Below, one piece after another: positions 48,029-59,381 of a stretch of 64,000 nt of DNA. A program made the translations under genes and the position numbers. Below the pieces are notes generated by a model that was given only the letters and a program-made list of their open reading frames with translations, made no database searches and had not been told where the DNA came from. Every line of letters begins with the position of its first letter. Position 1 is the stretch's first letter. The DNA is from Malachius bipustulatus (lineage: Eukaryota; Arthropoda; Insecta; Coleoptera; Melyridae): positions 43,034,210-43,098,209 of the forward strand of contig OU342633.1 of NCBI GenBank assembly GCA_910589415.1, written 5' to 3'.

Positions 48029-48453
48029 GAATATTCTAGAAGGTTCTCAGTGTGGTGTTCGTAGGAAACTCACTGTATGGATTTATTATATGGTATGGCA
48101 GTCATTCACTCCCATCGTTATATGGTATGGTAGCCCTCATCACCGTAGATCAAGAAGGCTTTAATTTTGAATTGCGCAGGGGTTCGCTTGGGAGATAACG
48201 GTGTCAAAAGAGGGATATGTTTGAAAATTGATATAGAATGTTCTAGAATGTTTAGGAGATTTAGTTTAGAATGCTCGAGAATAAAACATGGTCGAGAATG
48301 GTTTAAATATTTCAGAATAACATTTTTAGAAAGTTCAAGATTGTTACATAATACTCGATATAGCTGAGAATATTGTAAAAAGTTAGATTCGAGAGTATTC
48401 CAGAATGTTCTAGAATTTTCCAGATCTAGAATATTCTAGAGTATTCTAGAAAC
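48029..48453. promoter_or_regulatory. Cluster of heat-shock-element motifs
   Basis: Perfect alternating GAA/TTC pentamers with 5-bp phasing occur at 48029-48046 (GAATATTCTAGAAGGTTC, four units), 48236-48250 (GAATGTTCTAGAATG, three units), 48402-48419 (GAATGTTCTAGAATTTTC, four units) and 48429-48450 (GAATATTCTAGAGTATTCTA then GAA, one unit degenerate). This is the recognition pattern of trimeric HSF. Many looser GAA/TTC and TCTAGA copies continue to about 48500. No heat-shock gene or other recognised gene lies nearby. The block may be a repeat whose unit resembles an HSE. Confidence 0.6.
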
Positions 48454-48539
48454 ACTCTAGAATGTCCAGAATGTTTTGAAATGTTCCAAAAAGCTGTTAT
48501 AAATGTTCTGAAGCGTTTCTGAAAAATTTAAGAATTAAT

Positions 48540-50328
48540 TAATTATTAGGTCAACATAATTTCAAAATAGCGACCAGGAAGACCACGAATGATGTTAATC
48601 TTTCTCCAGTGAGTTTACATTTACCTTTAAAAATTGCATATTTGCTTTCTTTCCTGAAATATGACCCCTTTTCTAATTTAAAATCTGGTAACACCTCCGA
48701 CTGATTTCATGGAAATAAGGGGCCATACCTTTCCTTGTTTCAACTGTCACCTGTCATATAAATCACAAAATGAAATATCTGAATCCCCTTTTTATTTAAA
48801 TAGAGGTCAACAATAGAGTTATCTGAACGACGAAATCTTAAATGATCTTGTGAAGATAGAGATACCGACGTTTCGCTGTGTAATTTCAGCTCATCGGTTT
48901 GCAATATGGAGTGACAAATTACAGATATATGTAAGAGAATCTTTGGCAGCGTTAGTATATATGTTTAGACGCTAGATGGCAATACTCCATGTAAGCCATA
49001 ATGTTCCCTGTGAATTAATTGTGTAAGTTTGACTTTTATTGTTCAACAAACGGATTTACCATCAATGATATACAGGGTTCTGCAACAGGTATCACCTGTT
49101 TCCAAATTTGGGTTAATTAACAATAATTTATGGGTATAAGTGCAAATATGATTGCAGAATTCAGTAAGCTTCTTCCAGAATTCTACAATGTCATTGAATG
49201 TCTCAGTGCTGATCACTGTGGACTTCTTTGAATAGCTTGTATGTCAGTGTCGATTACTTCGGGGGCTCTCACTGACCGTACACCATGTCTAAACTTTGAA
49301 GTGACATTATGTACTTATATTATCAAAGTCTCTAGTTATTGTTTTCCCGGGTTGGAATTCTCTCCTGCCTTGGAACATTCAACTCGCGACAAAAATGCCT
49401 TTGAACTTACACAACTTATTGACTTGCTATAAACCTTTCAACCGCAAAAATGCGCTGATTAATCGGATACTTATCCATAACTAATTAAATTGCAATTATT
49501 GAACATACACTGACAACAGAACTATAAATAGCGAAATATTGAATTCAATTTTTCGTAGAAATTCTAAGTAGGGATCGGTTTTTCTATTTGCAGAACTTAT
49601 TTTGGGAAACATGCTCATCCAAGTCCTGCCAAGCGTCAGCAACAAGTGTTGTATTGATCTGTACAACTGTCTAAACAATTTCCCCAAAATCACAGCGTCT
49701 TGGAGACCTTAATTTTGGAATCGCTCACTTGGTAATGGCAATACATAAAAACTTTAATGTTCGATATATTGTAAAAATTTTAATAAAATAATAGGAGCTA
49801 TTCAATTGAAAGATATTTATTTAAAACATTTAGTTTTCAACAAATAATTAGATTAATACCACGCTACGAATAAACGTTTTGATCTCGGTGAAGCTTGCGT
49901 AAGTCATAAAAAATATGCGAATTTATTGAAGCGAGACAAACACCCCTCAATAAAAAAAGCTTAACAGAAAGAAACATTTCTTTTTATTATCTGTTTCTCG
50001 AGTAAAAGTAAAAAGGATCGTAAAAAAATGATTGAATGCCGACCCATGTGCATTCAAGTCCATAATCTTTTTTGGTCACTATTCATCGAAAAGAGGAGAT
50101 TTACTTTCATCGTGACCAATAAAAACAATAATTCCCGTTTCTTAAGATTGGAATGTATAAATGTAACCTGAATATATCATCAGATAAAAAACCTTTGTAC
50201 CTATATAATATTTTTCAAGAAATTCTCACATGCATGATCCCTGAACTTACTTACAAAGGAGACACATTATCCTTCATTGTTCGTCACACTGTTACTTTAT
50301 GTACTGTAAGTAGCTTTTAACTACAATA
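48540..50328. other. Intergenic sequence
   Basis: No gene recognised. There is an isolated TACAGGGTTCTGCAACAGGT near 49072 that may be a decayed element end. Confidence 0.4.
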
Positions 50329-50386
50329 ATGGATCTAATAAAAAAATCGAGTGATAGTGAAGAAAATGACATAAAAATCAAAGACG
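50329..50386 (+). CDS. Possible first coding exon (19 codons plus 1 base)
   Basis: An ATG opens MDLIKKSSDSEENDIKIKD and runs into G|GTGAGT, a consensus-like 5' splice site, leaving phase 1. The peptide is hydrophilic and serine/acid-rich. No downstream exon was found in the window on this strand, so the call is provisional. Chance is possible, though the donor is stronger than at 14722. Confidence 0.28.
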
Positions 50387-51805
50387 GTGAGTGGTCGAAT
50401 AGACCCTGGAGACCGGATTTATTTTACGTTTACGTCCTACTTAGTTGAGCTGAGAATATAATATAATATAAAGAAGGAGTATAGAAACGCTTTCAAGTTG
50501 TGCCTTTCCTATATTATATATATTTGTCATCAAATATAACATACGTCATATATAACTGACTTATTTTTGACAACTATGATGTATGAATAGTCATTCGTGA
50601 TTCGTGAATGAATAGATGAATGTATAGAAAGTAGAAAGCTCAAATTTTTCTTTTTCTAGGACCAACTACTTACACGCACTTAGCACTATAATGAATGTAT
50701 TGGAGGGCTGATCGCGACATTTGCTCTTTTTCTTATGAGAAAACTCAAGTTGAAAATACTTACAAGAGTTATTTTTTGTTATCAAAAGGTTATTATTAGA
50801 TCTCTTCTTATTTGGTTCGAAAATAAGAGAGTAAGCAATCCTTTGTTCCATATACCTTTCGGCTAAGGCGACATCCACATAAAACAAACAATAATATAAC
50901 AAACAAATAAATGGCCAAAAGTCAGCAGGAATTTTTATTTCGAGTAAAAATAATGAGAGAAGTATTCAATTAACCTCGCTATACATTTTGATAGTAATTT
51001 AATTACTAAATGTAATTAACTCCGCAATAAAGCTCCCCATCGCGAAATAATTGATTTTATCTGAAATCGTATAGAAAGTCAAGACGCTTTTACCATTAAA
51101 AAGTTGAACTTTCTAATACCAGTACAGTAATAACTAACATTGCACGAGTAATATGTACAGTCAGAGCTGAGAGTATCTTAGAAAAGATATACTTTTCAGT
51201 AGGTATCTGAGATACGAGATAATAGGAATTCAAAGTTATAGAAAATAGTTATATTTATGTATCTATAGTGCGCGAAATTAATTTTGGTACTTGAGAATGA
51301 GAACTTTTTTGTCGAGACGAGGTCCGAAACAAAAACTCTTTCGAAAGCAGCATAATTTCGCTCTCGAGATGCATACAACATTTTTCAGATAGCTTTATTG
51401 AAATAAGCGAACAGTTCGGAATAAAAATAATAAAAATTGCGCAAGGAAATTTTTAATTTAGTTCAAAGTTGATTGTTACTTTGTTGTTATTGGGGAAAAA
51501 ATACACTGCTGCGTCTTTTATCTTACGGCATGAGGAATGTACGTCATTATTAAACTGAAATCAGCAGCAGAATAATTAACGTTTTATTCCATAATCGCAG
51601 AGGAAACTAATTGGTCGCATTTGAAATAGGAAATATGTATAATGATACTCTGCTAATTAATTTTTTAATTTCACTCGCAGCCCGTAATTGTCAATTACTC
51701 TGGCGCTTAATAATAACTCCAAAATAAATACTCTTACTGAACTGCAATACAGAAACTATACATACGGGTGTTAGTACCCAGATACAGGGTATTATAGGTT
51801 TACTT
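50387..51805. other. Intergenic or intronic AT-rich sequence
   Basis: Nothing recognised. It would be intron if the exon ending at 50386 is real. Confidence 0.35.
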
Positions 51806-52665
51806 GTGATAAACTAGGACTGGCAGGGTCGCCATGTGATAAACTAATAGTAAAGTTGCAGGATCGCCGTGTGGTTAACTAATAGCAGTAATGTTGCAGG
51901 ATAGCCATGTGATAATCTAAGAGTTAGTTTGCAGGATCGCCATTTGATAAATAAGGAGTAATGCAGGATAATTAAAGTTGATTGGGTTTTGATGGGTTTA
52001 TTGTTTAACACTTACACACTACATAACGACGGTTGTCTATGACTAGTAATACTTAATAATAATAATAATAATGACTTTATTGACTTTTAACAAAATTAAA
52101 CATTTACATTCCATAACAATATTATATTCTTGTCAAATGGCGAGGTTCAATTGAGGGAAGACATGACCCCCCTCAACTGCTCTTCCACCTAACCCAGAAA
52201 GAGTAACATATCATTCCAACATAGTATATCTACATCAATACTCATAGCAGGTAGCTATCAGATACTTGCACCCAACACATTGGACACATCATTAGAACTT
52301 AACCCATATGTAAGTTTTATATAACTCTACACCTAGAACTTCCCTAATAACACTTACATAGTTATATCTAATACTATACTAATTGATAATAGAATCTATA
52401 ATAATTAATCGGATGGAGTGTCTGTCCATTATATATGACTGGGTCAATGCCAACGGCATTGTTTACCCTTATTCAGCATTTCTGCAAGGTTGAGTTACCG
52501 TCTTGTTATTAAACATATTATTTATGTGTGTCAGTATAATATTACAAATACTACTTGTTTTGATAACAAGATAGTTAATTAATTGACTTTAAAATATTTA
52601 CTTATTGCAAGTAAGATTTCGTTGCTTAATATTCTTAACTGGTTCATGACACATCCATCACATAC
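51806..52665 (+). repeat. Dispersed repeat, copy 2, with internal short tandem array
   Basis: Homologous to 10475-10890. Its left part holds about five imperfect units of (GCAGGATCGCCAT)GTGATAAACTAA.., roughly 30-38 bp each, between 51806 and 51960; the copy at 10.5 kb has only two. The right part (about 52405-52665) matches GGGTCAATGCCAAC through AAGTAAGATTTC(C/G)TTGCT. The middle is filled by an insertion of about 370 bp absent from the other copy. Confidence 0.8.
52025..52390 (-). mobile_element. LINE 3'-end insertion with (TAA)n tail
   Basis: In minus orientation the segment ends TTGACTTTTAACAA.. reading into AATAAAGTCATTATTATTAT, i.e. a polyadenylation signal followed by a trinucleotide tail at about 52052-52068. 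That is the signature of a LINE 3' terminus. It interrupts the repeat shared with 10.5 kb. Only 3' untranslated sequence seems to remain. The family is unknown. Confidence 0.55.
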
Positions 52666-54189
52666 TTAAAAACTGACGATTTATTTATTTGCTCTAAAAC
52701 CGGTCGAGATATGCAAATGAAATTTGGTGGGTTTTAAGAGGAAGTGATTGCGCATTTTTTGACATTCAGTTAAGAATTTTATGTTCAACAGTGCTGCGAA
52801 TAAGGATAATGATCTCAATTTTTTAAAGAAAAAAAATGGTATGCCACTGATATTTTCTAATTTAAAAATCATTTATTAATTTCTCGTTCAATTTGTTATA
52901 AAAAAATCTCTTTTGTTTTTTTTCATATAGGGCGTCCTTTCTATGCAAAAAAATAAAACATAAAACTTAAAAATAAAAAAAAAACGTCTGAAGGAGGTCA
53001 TTTTAAACATTTGTTGTAGTTTCACGCCTATTTACATTTTTATTAGTGGTATTTACTGTTAATGTTCTGCTTTAATGTTATTTCGCTCTCACGAGATCTA
53101 TTAGAGGAGAAAATTTAATTTACGCAAGGGCTGTGTGAGATTCCCCACCAGGATATCAGTTTAAGAGTCTCCGTGGACGGGCTGGGGAAAAATCAACACC
53201 GCATTACGGGCGATCAATACTCGTCCGAAATACTAGTTGTAGATTTTGTTTTGCAAATCTAATTCACTGAGTCAGTACCTATAGTGGGCTAGACGGAGGG
53301 GCTAATTTTGTGAGTCAGTACTTCACCCCGAGCCCTCGTTCGAGTCCGGCTAGCTTATCAAACGGGATCCGCGAATGGGAGTCAATTCCAGCCCGTTCGC
53401 TCTACCCAAATTGAATCTCGGTCAATACCCGAGTTTCGTATTTAAATGTATATTGTATAAAGGGGGGCCAATTCCAACCCCCTTCGTTCAAGGAGAAATT
53501 CCGATCAATTCTCAAAATTTGTTTTATAGCGTCGCGTACGTTAATGTAACATCACAGCGTTTAATATTGTATAAAAAAAGAAAACAACAGTCCAAACGTG
53601 AAAATTGTTTCACCCTGTAGATCAGATAAATATATCATTTATTTTGTAACTCAACTAGGAAAATTGAAACGTAGCATATATTCGTATGTATCATTCCCTG
53701 CAGATACTCATATTGAATAGATGAACCCATAACGCAAGGCTGGAAACTCTGAAGTTGCATGTTGGAAATAGAATTGAATCGACAAGGCAGATATTATTTA
53801 ATAACGTTATGTGTGGAGCTTTCAAGCCCGGTGATGTGGATAGTGTTGCCTAGAATCCAAACATCTACAACATACTCCAATCTTGATTGACTCCAATATG
53901 CATTCGAAATGCAGTAAAAATTAAGTACGTGTCAGTTGATGTTTCAAATTTACAGGAATCTAAGTCGAAGTAAACGAAAAGTTACATGTCAAGGGTGCGG
54001 TGTGAAAGATAAAGATCAACAACTACATACGTATATTTGAAAGTAAATCCTCTGACAGAGTAGTTACTTATATAAACTAAAGACACTTGCTGGTCTAAGT
54101 CAAGACTACTTGAGGCTCAATCGGAGTGTTGTTGACGAAAAGGTAAAAGATGGACATAGACTGGAAGGTGCAAAATTTTCGCCCACAGG
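52666..54189. other. Intergenic; GC-richer patch at 53140-53540
   Basis: 53140-53540 is GC-rich relative to its flanks. It has two related segments (GAGTCAATTCCAGCCCGTTC and GGCCAATTCCAACCCCCTTC, about 80-90 bp apart) and a B-box-like GTTCGAGTCC near 53340. It may be a repeat fragment. There is no ORF with a known motif. Confidence 0.4.
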
Positions 54190-55297
54190 TTACTAAACAT
54201 AACCTTTTTTTATGTCCCTAATATACTCGGTGGAAAGTAGAAATATAGAATTCCTGTTTCTCATCATTGTGACACCTCCACTGCGACATATCCATATCAA
54301 TGTCCTCCGGCGTGAGAACGTCTCTCCCGAAGGTTTGTAATCTGACTCTTCCCAAAGTGGGACACTCGCATAGGATGTGTTTTGCTATTTCGTCATCCCC
54401 CAATCACTGTGCAGTTGACGATTCAGCTTTCTGTGCCCAGTATATCAGCCTATGAAAGCTTTCAGTTCTTTCCTGTTAAGCTCCAGTAGTTCTTTGGTCC
54501 TTTTTTCGACGTGCCCTGTATAAGGGCCATCGAATGGTCTAATCATGGTAAGTTTTTCAAGTGCTGGAGGACTTCTCTTTCAGCCCAGTTTTGTATTGTT
54601 ATTTTGGCAATATCTGGTGAAATGCCAAATGCTGGTTCTGGTTCGATAAATTTTCCTGGCCAGAGAGTGGGCAAGGTCGTTCTTTCCATATCCAGCGTGG
54701 CCCGGACCAAATCAGAGTTACTTTGTTGCTCCTTGCTAGGCCATTAATTGACAGTTCCAGGCCAACTTGAACTTGAACTTTATTGATCCTGCTTTGGCAG
54801 TGCATATTTTCTTGCATCTGCGCACAGAACTTTATTGCATATATTTCGGCTTGGAAAGTTGTTGCGTGACGTTGAAAGGCCCAGGCTCAAGAAGATTTTC
54901 GTCTTCGAGTCGTTACATGATGCCAGTATATTTGTTTGGGTCCGATTCCCCATGTTTTGCCACAGATCCTTTTATATGTCCACAATAAGACTAGCTTGGC
55001 TCTGTGTATAACTTTTTACATGCAGATGTGAGTTCCAAGTAAATAAGCTTTCTATCCAGGATAACTTCTAGGTATTGGGCTTCCTCTGCAAATGGAATAG
55101 TTTCTCCCAGAAGAGTTGGGGCGTTAAACGAAGGATAAGAGTCGGGGATCGTGACAAACTTTATGTTTCTCCTATCGAAACAGATACGCAGACACAATAA
55201 GTGTAGTCTTTATTCTTTTTAACCCATAGCTGTGATCACCATGGGAAATAACATGGTTCTGTACGATACTGTGTAACACGGCTTGAACAGCTGATTG
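54190..55297 (-). pseudogene. LINE relic B: RT end, RNase H, zinc region
   Basis: Right to left: the RT C-terminal motif EEAQYLEVILDRKL (ORF 55197-54991), an RNase H piece with RHATTFQAEIYAIKFC (near 54850) and SNKVTLIW (near 54710), then a C-terminal CGDDEIAKHILCECPTL-type segment (54403-54218) with the H-x-L-x-C-x-C pattern. Frames change several times and stops interrupt, so it is defunct. The arrangement is that of relic A. The upstream RT region is cut by the solo LTR at 55302. Confidence 0.8.
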
Positions 55298-55301
55298 ACC
55301 T

Positions 55302-56132
55302 TGTAACGAATTCCGAGGCATTCGTAGTTAATTATTATTTATTTTAATTAATCGAAGGGTTTATCAGAAGGATACAGTTTTTACAGCGGTGATTAGCAGA
55401 TTATCTCGCCGGCACCGGCTATATAAGCAGACCCAACGGAGATGCAGGTCAGATGGATCCGAGGAACTGACTCGAGAACCACTCTCCCTCCCGGTGAACT
55501 GAGCTAGGAGGTCTTCAGCGGGAGGCATGTAATGAGTGCACTCCGTCCAGTACTCCGCCGGCTACAGCAGGACGATGAAATGAGTCGAGCCTAGCTGTAA
55601 CTGGACGTCGGGAGATCGATGAGAGTGAACTGAGCTCCTGTCGACTGCCGGTCATAGCAGGGAATCAACCGGGGCTGTAGTGAAGTCCCGGCGGATCCTT
55701 TCAGACGACGCCTGGCCTGTATTGAGGGCCAGGTAAACCAGACGTCGGATCGCAATGTAATGAGTTGTCGATCCGGCAATCCCGTCACGTATTCCGGAGG
55801 CCACAGCAGCAGCAGATGCGATACGTAGCGTGCGGTGGTAAGAGAGCTACTGACGCCGCGGAGCCTGAGGTGAATCGTCCGTCAGGTCGACCAATTAACA
55901 GAGGTGCGTGCACCGACGCCAGTATCTCTCGCCAATCAGGCGGCCCGCCGTGGACCAAAGCCGGCCCACATTGTTCAGAATTCAACAATATTAATTTAAT
56001 AGGTACAGATATGTGTAGATATCGTAATTGTAAATAAAGATTTTTATTATTCTAATTGACTTGTCACGGGTAAAAGGGGGCAATTATCCATCCCTGGGGA
56101 ATCATCTCTACCATACCGAAAATCCCGTTACA
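55302..56132 (+). mobile_element. Solo LTR (copy 2) inserted in LINE relic B
   Basis: TGTAACGAATTC...ATCCCGTTACA, 831 bp, with the target duplication acct at 55298-55301 and 56133-56136. It is homologous over its length to copies at 5278-6084 and 61530-62418. It contains a TATA box in CGGCTATATAAGC near 55420, a GC-rich U3/R body, AATAAA near 56034 followed by a T-rich stretch, and GACTTGTCACGGGTAAAAGG in the 3' part. The small ORFs within it on both strands are not conserved as proteins among the copies. Confidence 0.92.
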
Positions 56133-56136
56133 ACCT

Positions 56137-57115
56137 GGTCATTGAGAACTTGTTTCATGGCATGAAATGATGAACGATATTGACTGATAAGGGTTGCACT
56201 TGCAGTCTAATGTTTATATGGTGAGTGTAGAAGTTGGTGCATCCTAACCTATCTCTTTAAAGAGATTTATAACCTGGGGAGGTTTTTTATGTAATAATAT
56301 CGTAATTTTCTCAAATATTAACAAATATTAATTCAAGCAAATATTAACTTGATAACAGGAAGATTATTTAAGGTGGCTATGCTGTCCTCTCTAGTAGAAC
56401 TTCAACTCGACTGACTTCACTAACTCCCTGTTCTCTTCAATATCTAGCTCTGGCGTAAATTTAATGATTACAGCTCGGCATACATAATCTTTTGTATTAG
56501 GTAGCATAATAATTATTATAAAATAATATCATTTATTTTTTAAACTTTATCGCAACAAACTTATCATCATTAGCAAAATTAATAAACAAATAAAAAACTT
56601 GAATAAACCGGTCACGTCATACGTGACCGATCATTAGAAACAGGGTTTAATTTAAACGAAGTCGGATATGCAACAAAGTTTATATGCAGAATATGCAACA
56701 AACCGTACCCCGGCACTGGATTAACACATTAAAAGTATTCAAATAATTCGCAGCCTCTCGCTTGGGGTTCATTCTGCATTATAACGAGTTTCCAAGTCTG
56801 GAAGAAGATAAATTCCGGCAAGGAATTACCTGCTTAAACAACAAATCACCTAGAACGTTAATCAGTTAATGGATAAGCGCTGTTGCATAAGATATCGGTT
56901 CCGGTGTCGATATGTCTTTTGGACTCACCGACAAAGTAAGTTTTTTGTATGAAGAGGGAAAACTCCACACTATTTTAATTAAAAATTTCCCTTTAATCTT
57001 GAAAACGCATGAGGAGAAAAACTATTGTACAATAATTGAAAGATAACTTTTTGAGAAAACGGCTTAATTCACATAGGCCAGTCATATCGAACATTAAAAT
57101 CGCAAACTAACGGCT
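56137..57115. other. Flank of LINE relic B, then AT-rich spacer
   Basis: The first 100 bp or so should continue the LINE beyond the LTR insertion, but it is too decayed for me to name a motif. The rest contains no recognised gene. Confidence 0.35.
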
Positions 57116-57806
57116 AGTTCTGATTTTTTAATATGTTGTGAGGACCACTACCAGTAGCGCAGGTATATAAGTTTGCAGCTTCGAAAGACATCTTTTTCCA
57201 CTCCAAACCAGTTCTGAACTTGATGGTACGTTCGGGAAGCGTGCAATGTTGCACCAACTTCCATCATTGGCAGCAAACGGGCGAAGTCAACCTGATCAAA
57301 AACTGCTGTTTTTTACAAATTTTGTGCTCTGCAATTCTTGGGAGGCTGAATTAGGTTGGAGGAACACTTCATCTGTGGCAATAAATTCTGAATTGCGCTC
57401 CACAGTTTGTCCTTCCCATTCCAGAAAAGGGCAGAGATGGTATCGCAGCCAGTGCTGGCGTGGAGAAATAACTCGACTTCTTAGGAACTTCCAAATCGTT
57501 TGTTGGAAAAGGACAAGGAGGTCCCTGTCAAATGCCACCTTGACGCTGTCGCAGTCAGCATCCTCGACTGCCTGCTTTGTCTCCATTTCCTGGCTCTGGA
57601 AGGCCACAGATATCAGAGCAATCAGTTTTGTTGCTGTCATTGGCCAATAACTTCTCCTGGGTCATGTTTATAATGGTTGATTCTTCAAAGATGAATTTTT
57701 TGTTCTTCTCTGTCCCATCTTCAGGATACCCGTCAAAGATCGCATTAACGTTCCGTCCGAAATGATTTAAGGCGTACCTGACGTATCCTGAGACGACATC
57801 CCTCAC
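57116..57806 (-). pseudogene. Degenerate PIN-like-domain protein (widespread arthropod family)
   Basis: The first frame (57806-57555) reads YALNHFGRNVNAIFDGYPED, then EKNKKFIFEES, then QEKLLANDSNKT. The second (57640-57296) continues KLIALISVAFQSQ, ETKQAVEDADCDSVKVAF and RDLLVLF. A third stretch (57300-57120) has FDQVDFARLLPMMEVGATLH then ASRTYHQVQNWFGVEKD. The order and motifs (IFDGY, DAD, DLLVLL, and a late LP...A..H..R.Y.QVQ.W) match an uncharacterised PIN-like nuclease-fold family often found in multicopy in arthropod genomes. Frameshifts, stops and a missing middle show that it is dead. The family assignment is from memory of its pattern, without a search. Confidence 0.6.
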
Positions 57807-57859
57807 GGAGTGGTTATGTTGCCATATAATATTGTGCAGTAAGTAACCCCCCCCCCCTC

Positions 57860-58515
57860 TACATCCTCTCCGACAGTCAGACTAGCCTGAAAGCCCTTGC
57901 AGCTTATGAAATCAGATCAAAACTGGTCTGGGAATGACTGCAAGACCTCATTGACTTAGCCAGGTGCATCGTGGTGACACTAGTTTGGGTTCCGGGTCAC
58001 CGTGGGACGCCTGGTAATGAGGCTGCAGAGGAACTAGCCAAGAAAGACGCTGGGATGAACTACACTGGGCCCGAACCAGTGTTTGGCATCCCAAGGAACA
58101 CTGTACGCGGGGCGGTGGTTCAGTGGGTAAGAACCCAACATAGAGCACACTGGAACCGTATAACAGGAAACAAACATGGTAAGGTGATGATCAAGGAGCC
58201 CTCTCAGAACCTTGCTAGACAGATACTGCAACTAAACAGAATGCAGATCAGAATGGTGGTGGGCCTTCTCACAGGATACTGCCACCTACATAAGCTGGGG
58301 ATATACACAGAAAAACCAGTTTGTAGACTCTGCAATGAAGAAGATGAGATAGCTTCTCATGTGATATTCGAGTGTCCAGCACTCGCAAGAACGCGCTATG
58401 CGGTCCTGGGACTCCTCAGCCCCGGGATACTGCTGGCGGAAAAGACCTTGGTTAGCGGACTGCTGAACCTTGTCAAAGGAACCAAGCTCTTCCAACCAAG
58501 GAAAATCTAAATGTG
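57860..58515 (+). pseudogene. LINE relic C: RNase H and C-terminal zinc region
   Basis: Starts abruptly after a C-run with YILSDSQTSLKALAAYEIRS, the second RNase H motif. One stop interrupts (GAATGA near 57930). The remaining open frame continues VTLVWVPGHRGTPGNEAAEE, the third motif, and ends with CRLCNEEDEIASHVIFECPA, the CCHC-like region of I/R1/LOA-type LINE ORF2s. It stops at 58508-58510. The 180-codon tail is the best-preserved LINE piece in this cluster. The EN and RT portions are missing, typical of 5' truncation. Confidence 0.85.
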
Positions 58516-59370
58516 AGAAATACAATAAGCCCGCTGGCTTCAGTGTTTGGGACCACATAAACCATATCTCACATTTAGTTAAAATACCAAATGCCAAATA
58601 CCAACCCCCCCCCCCACCATCTACCACAACAAATGTGTTGGCTCCTATGATTTTACCCGTAAAATGAGTAGGTACCTACTTTCCCCGATTTAACTTTTTT
58701 GGAAAAAATGTCAACTTTTGGAGAGCTCTATCTTGGTAAGTATTAAGCCTCCAGAGCTAGTTCTAGTCTCAAATTGTAGCAATTTAACAATTTCTAGTGT
58801 TAGATATGACTGGCCTAACAGTGTAGAATTACGCATTGAATAAAATCAATTAAATGGAAATATCTAACCACTTCATGCTTTTTAGGCACTAGTTTTATGG
58901 CAGTGGAAGTCCCACGATTTCGCTGATTTTCTTTTATGATCCTCCAATTTACAACGCTCACTGCCTTTGATAGATTAACGAGATCATTCTTATATAAAAT
59001 AATTAAGTAAAATGAAGCTGTTCTTTCACTTTACAACGCACATCTGTTGCTTGCCAAATTGTCAGTGTAAATCAAGCCTGACTGGATCGATCCGTTATTT
59101 TAATCTCTTCATATTAACTTAAATATGTGAAATTTATTGCTTCGTTTCACGCACCTGCCACATATTATACCAGATGTCTAATAAAAACATATCACCTTGA
59201 ATGCCTTCTGGGAAGAGGTAAATATTTACAAATTATGAAGCAGACTTTCCTGTGAATTGGAAATGCTAAAGGACGCCTATACAAATTTATTGTATAGGCG
59301 TCTACAGCAATTTATTGTATTTTTACAGTCTTAGAGGAGAGGCGCCATAGGTCCAGAATCCCTCCTTGGC
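58516..59370. other. Spacer between LINE relics
   Basis: Contains a probable 3' untranslated tail of relic C to about 58600, a C-run at 58605-58616, then AT-rich sequence with no recognised feature. A short palindrome around CCTATACAAATTTATTGTATAGG lies near 59275. Confidence 0.4.
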
Positions 59371-59381
59371 CTAGTGCCAGG

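Noticed and set aside
53325..53360. tRNA gene or tRNA-derived SINE from the B-box-like GTTCGAGTCC
   Set aside because: The sequences beside the loop do not form a T-stem (two mismatches in five pairs), and no A box or acceptor stem was found upstream.
55591..56037. Overlapping ORFs on both strands inside solo LTR copy 2
   Set aside because: They lie in the GC-rich LTR body, and I do not see the same reading frames kept in the other two LTR copies.
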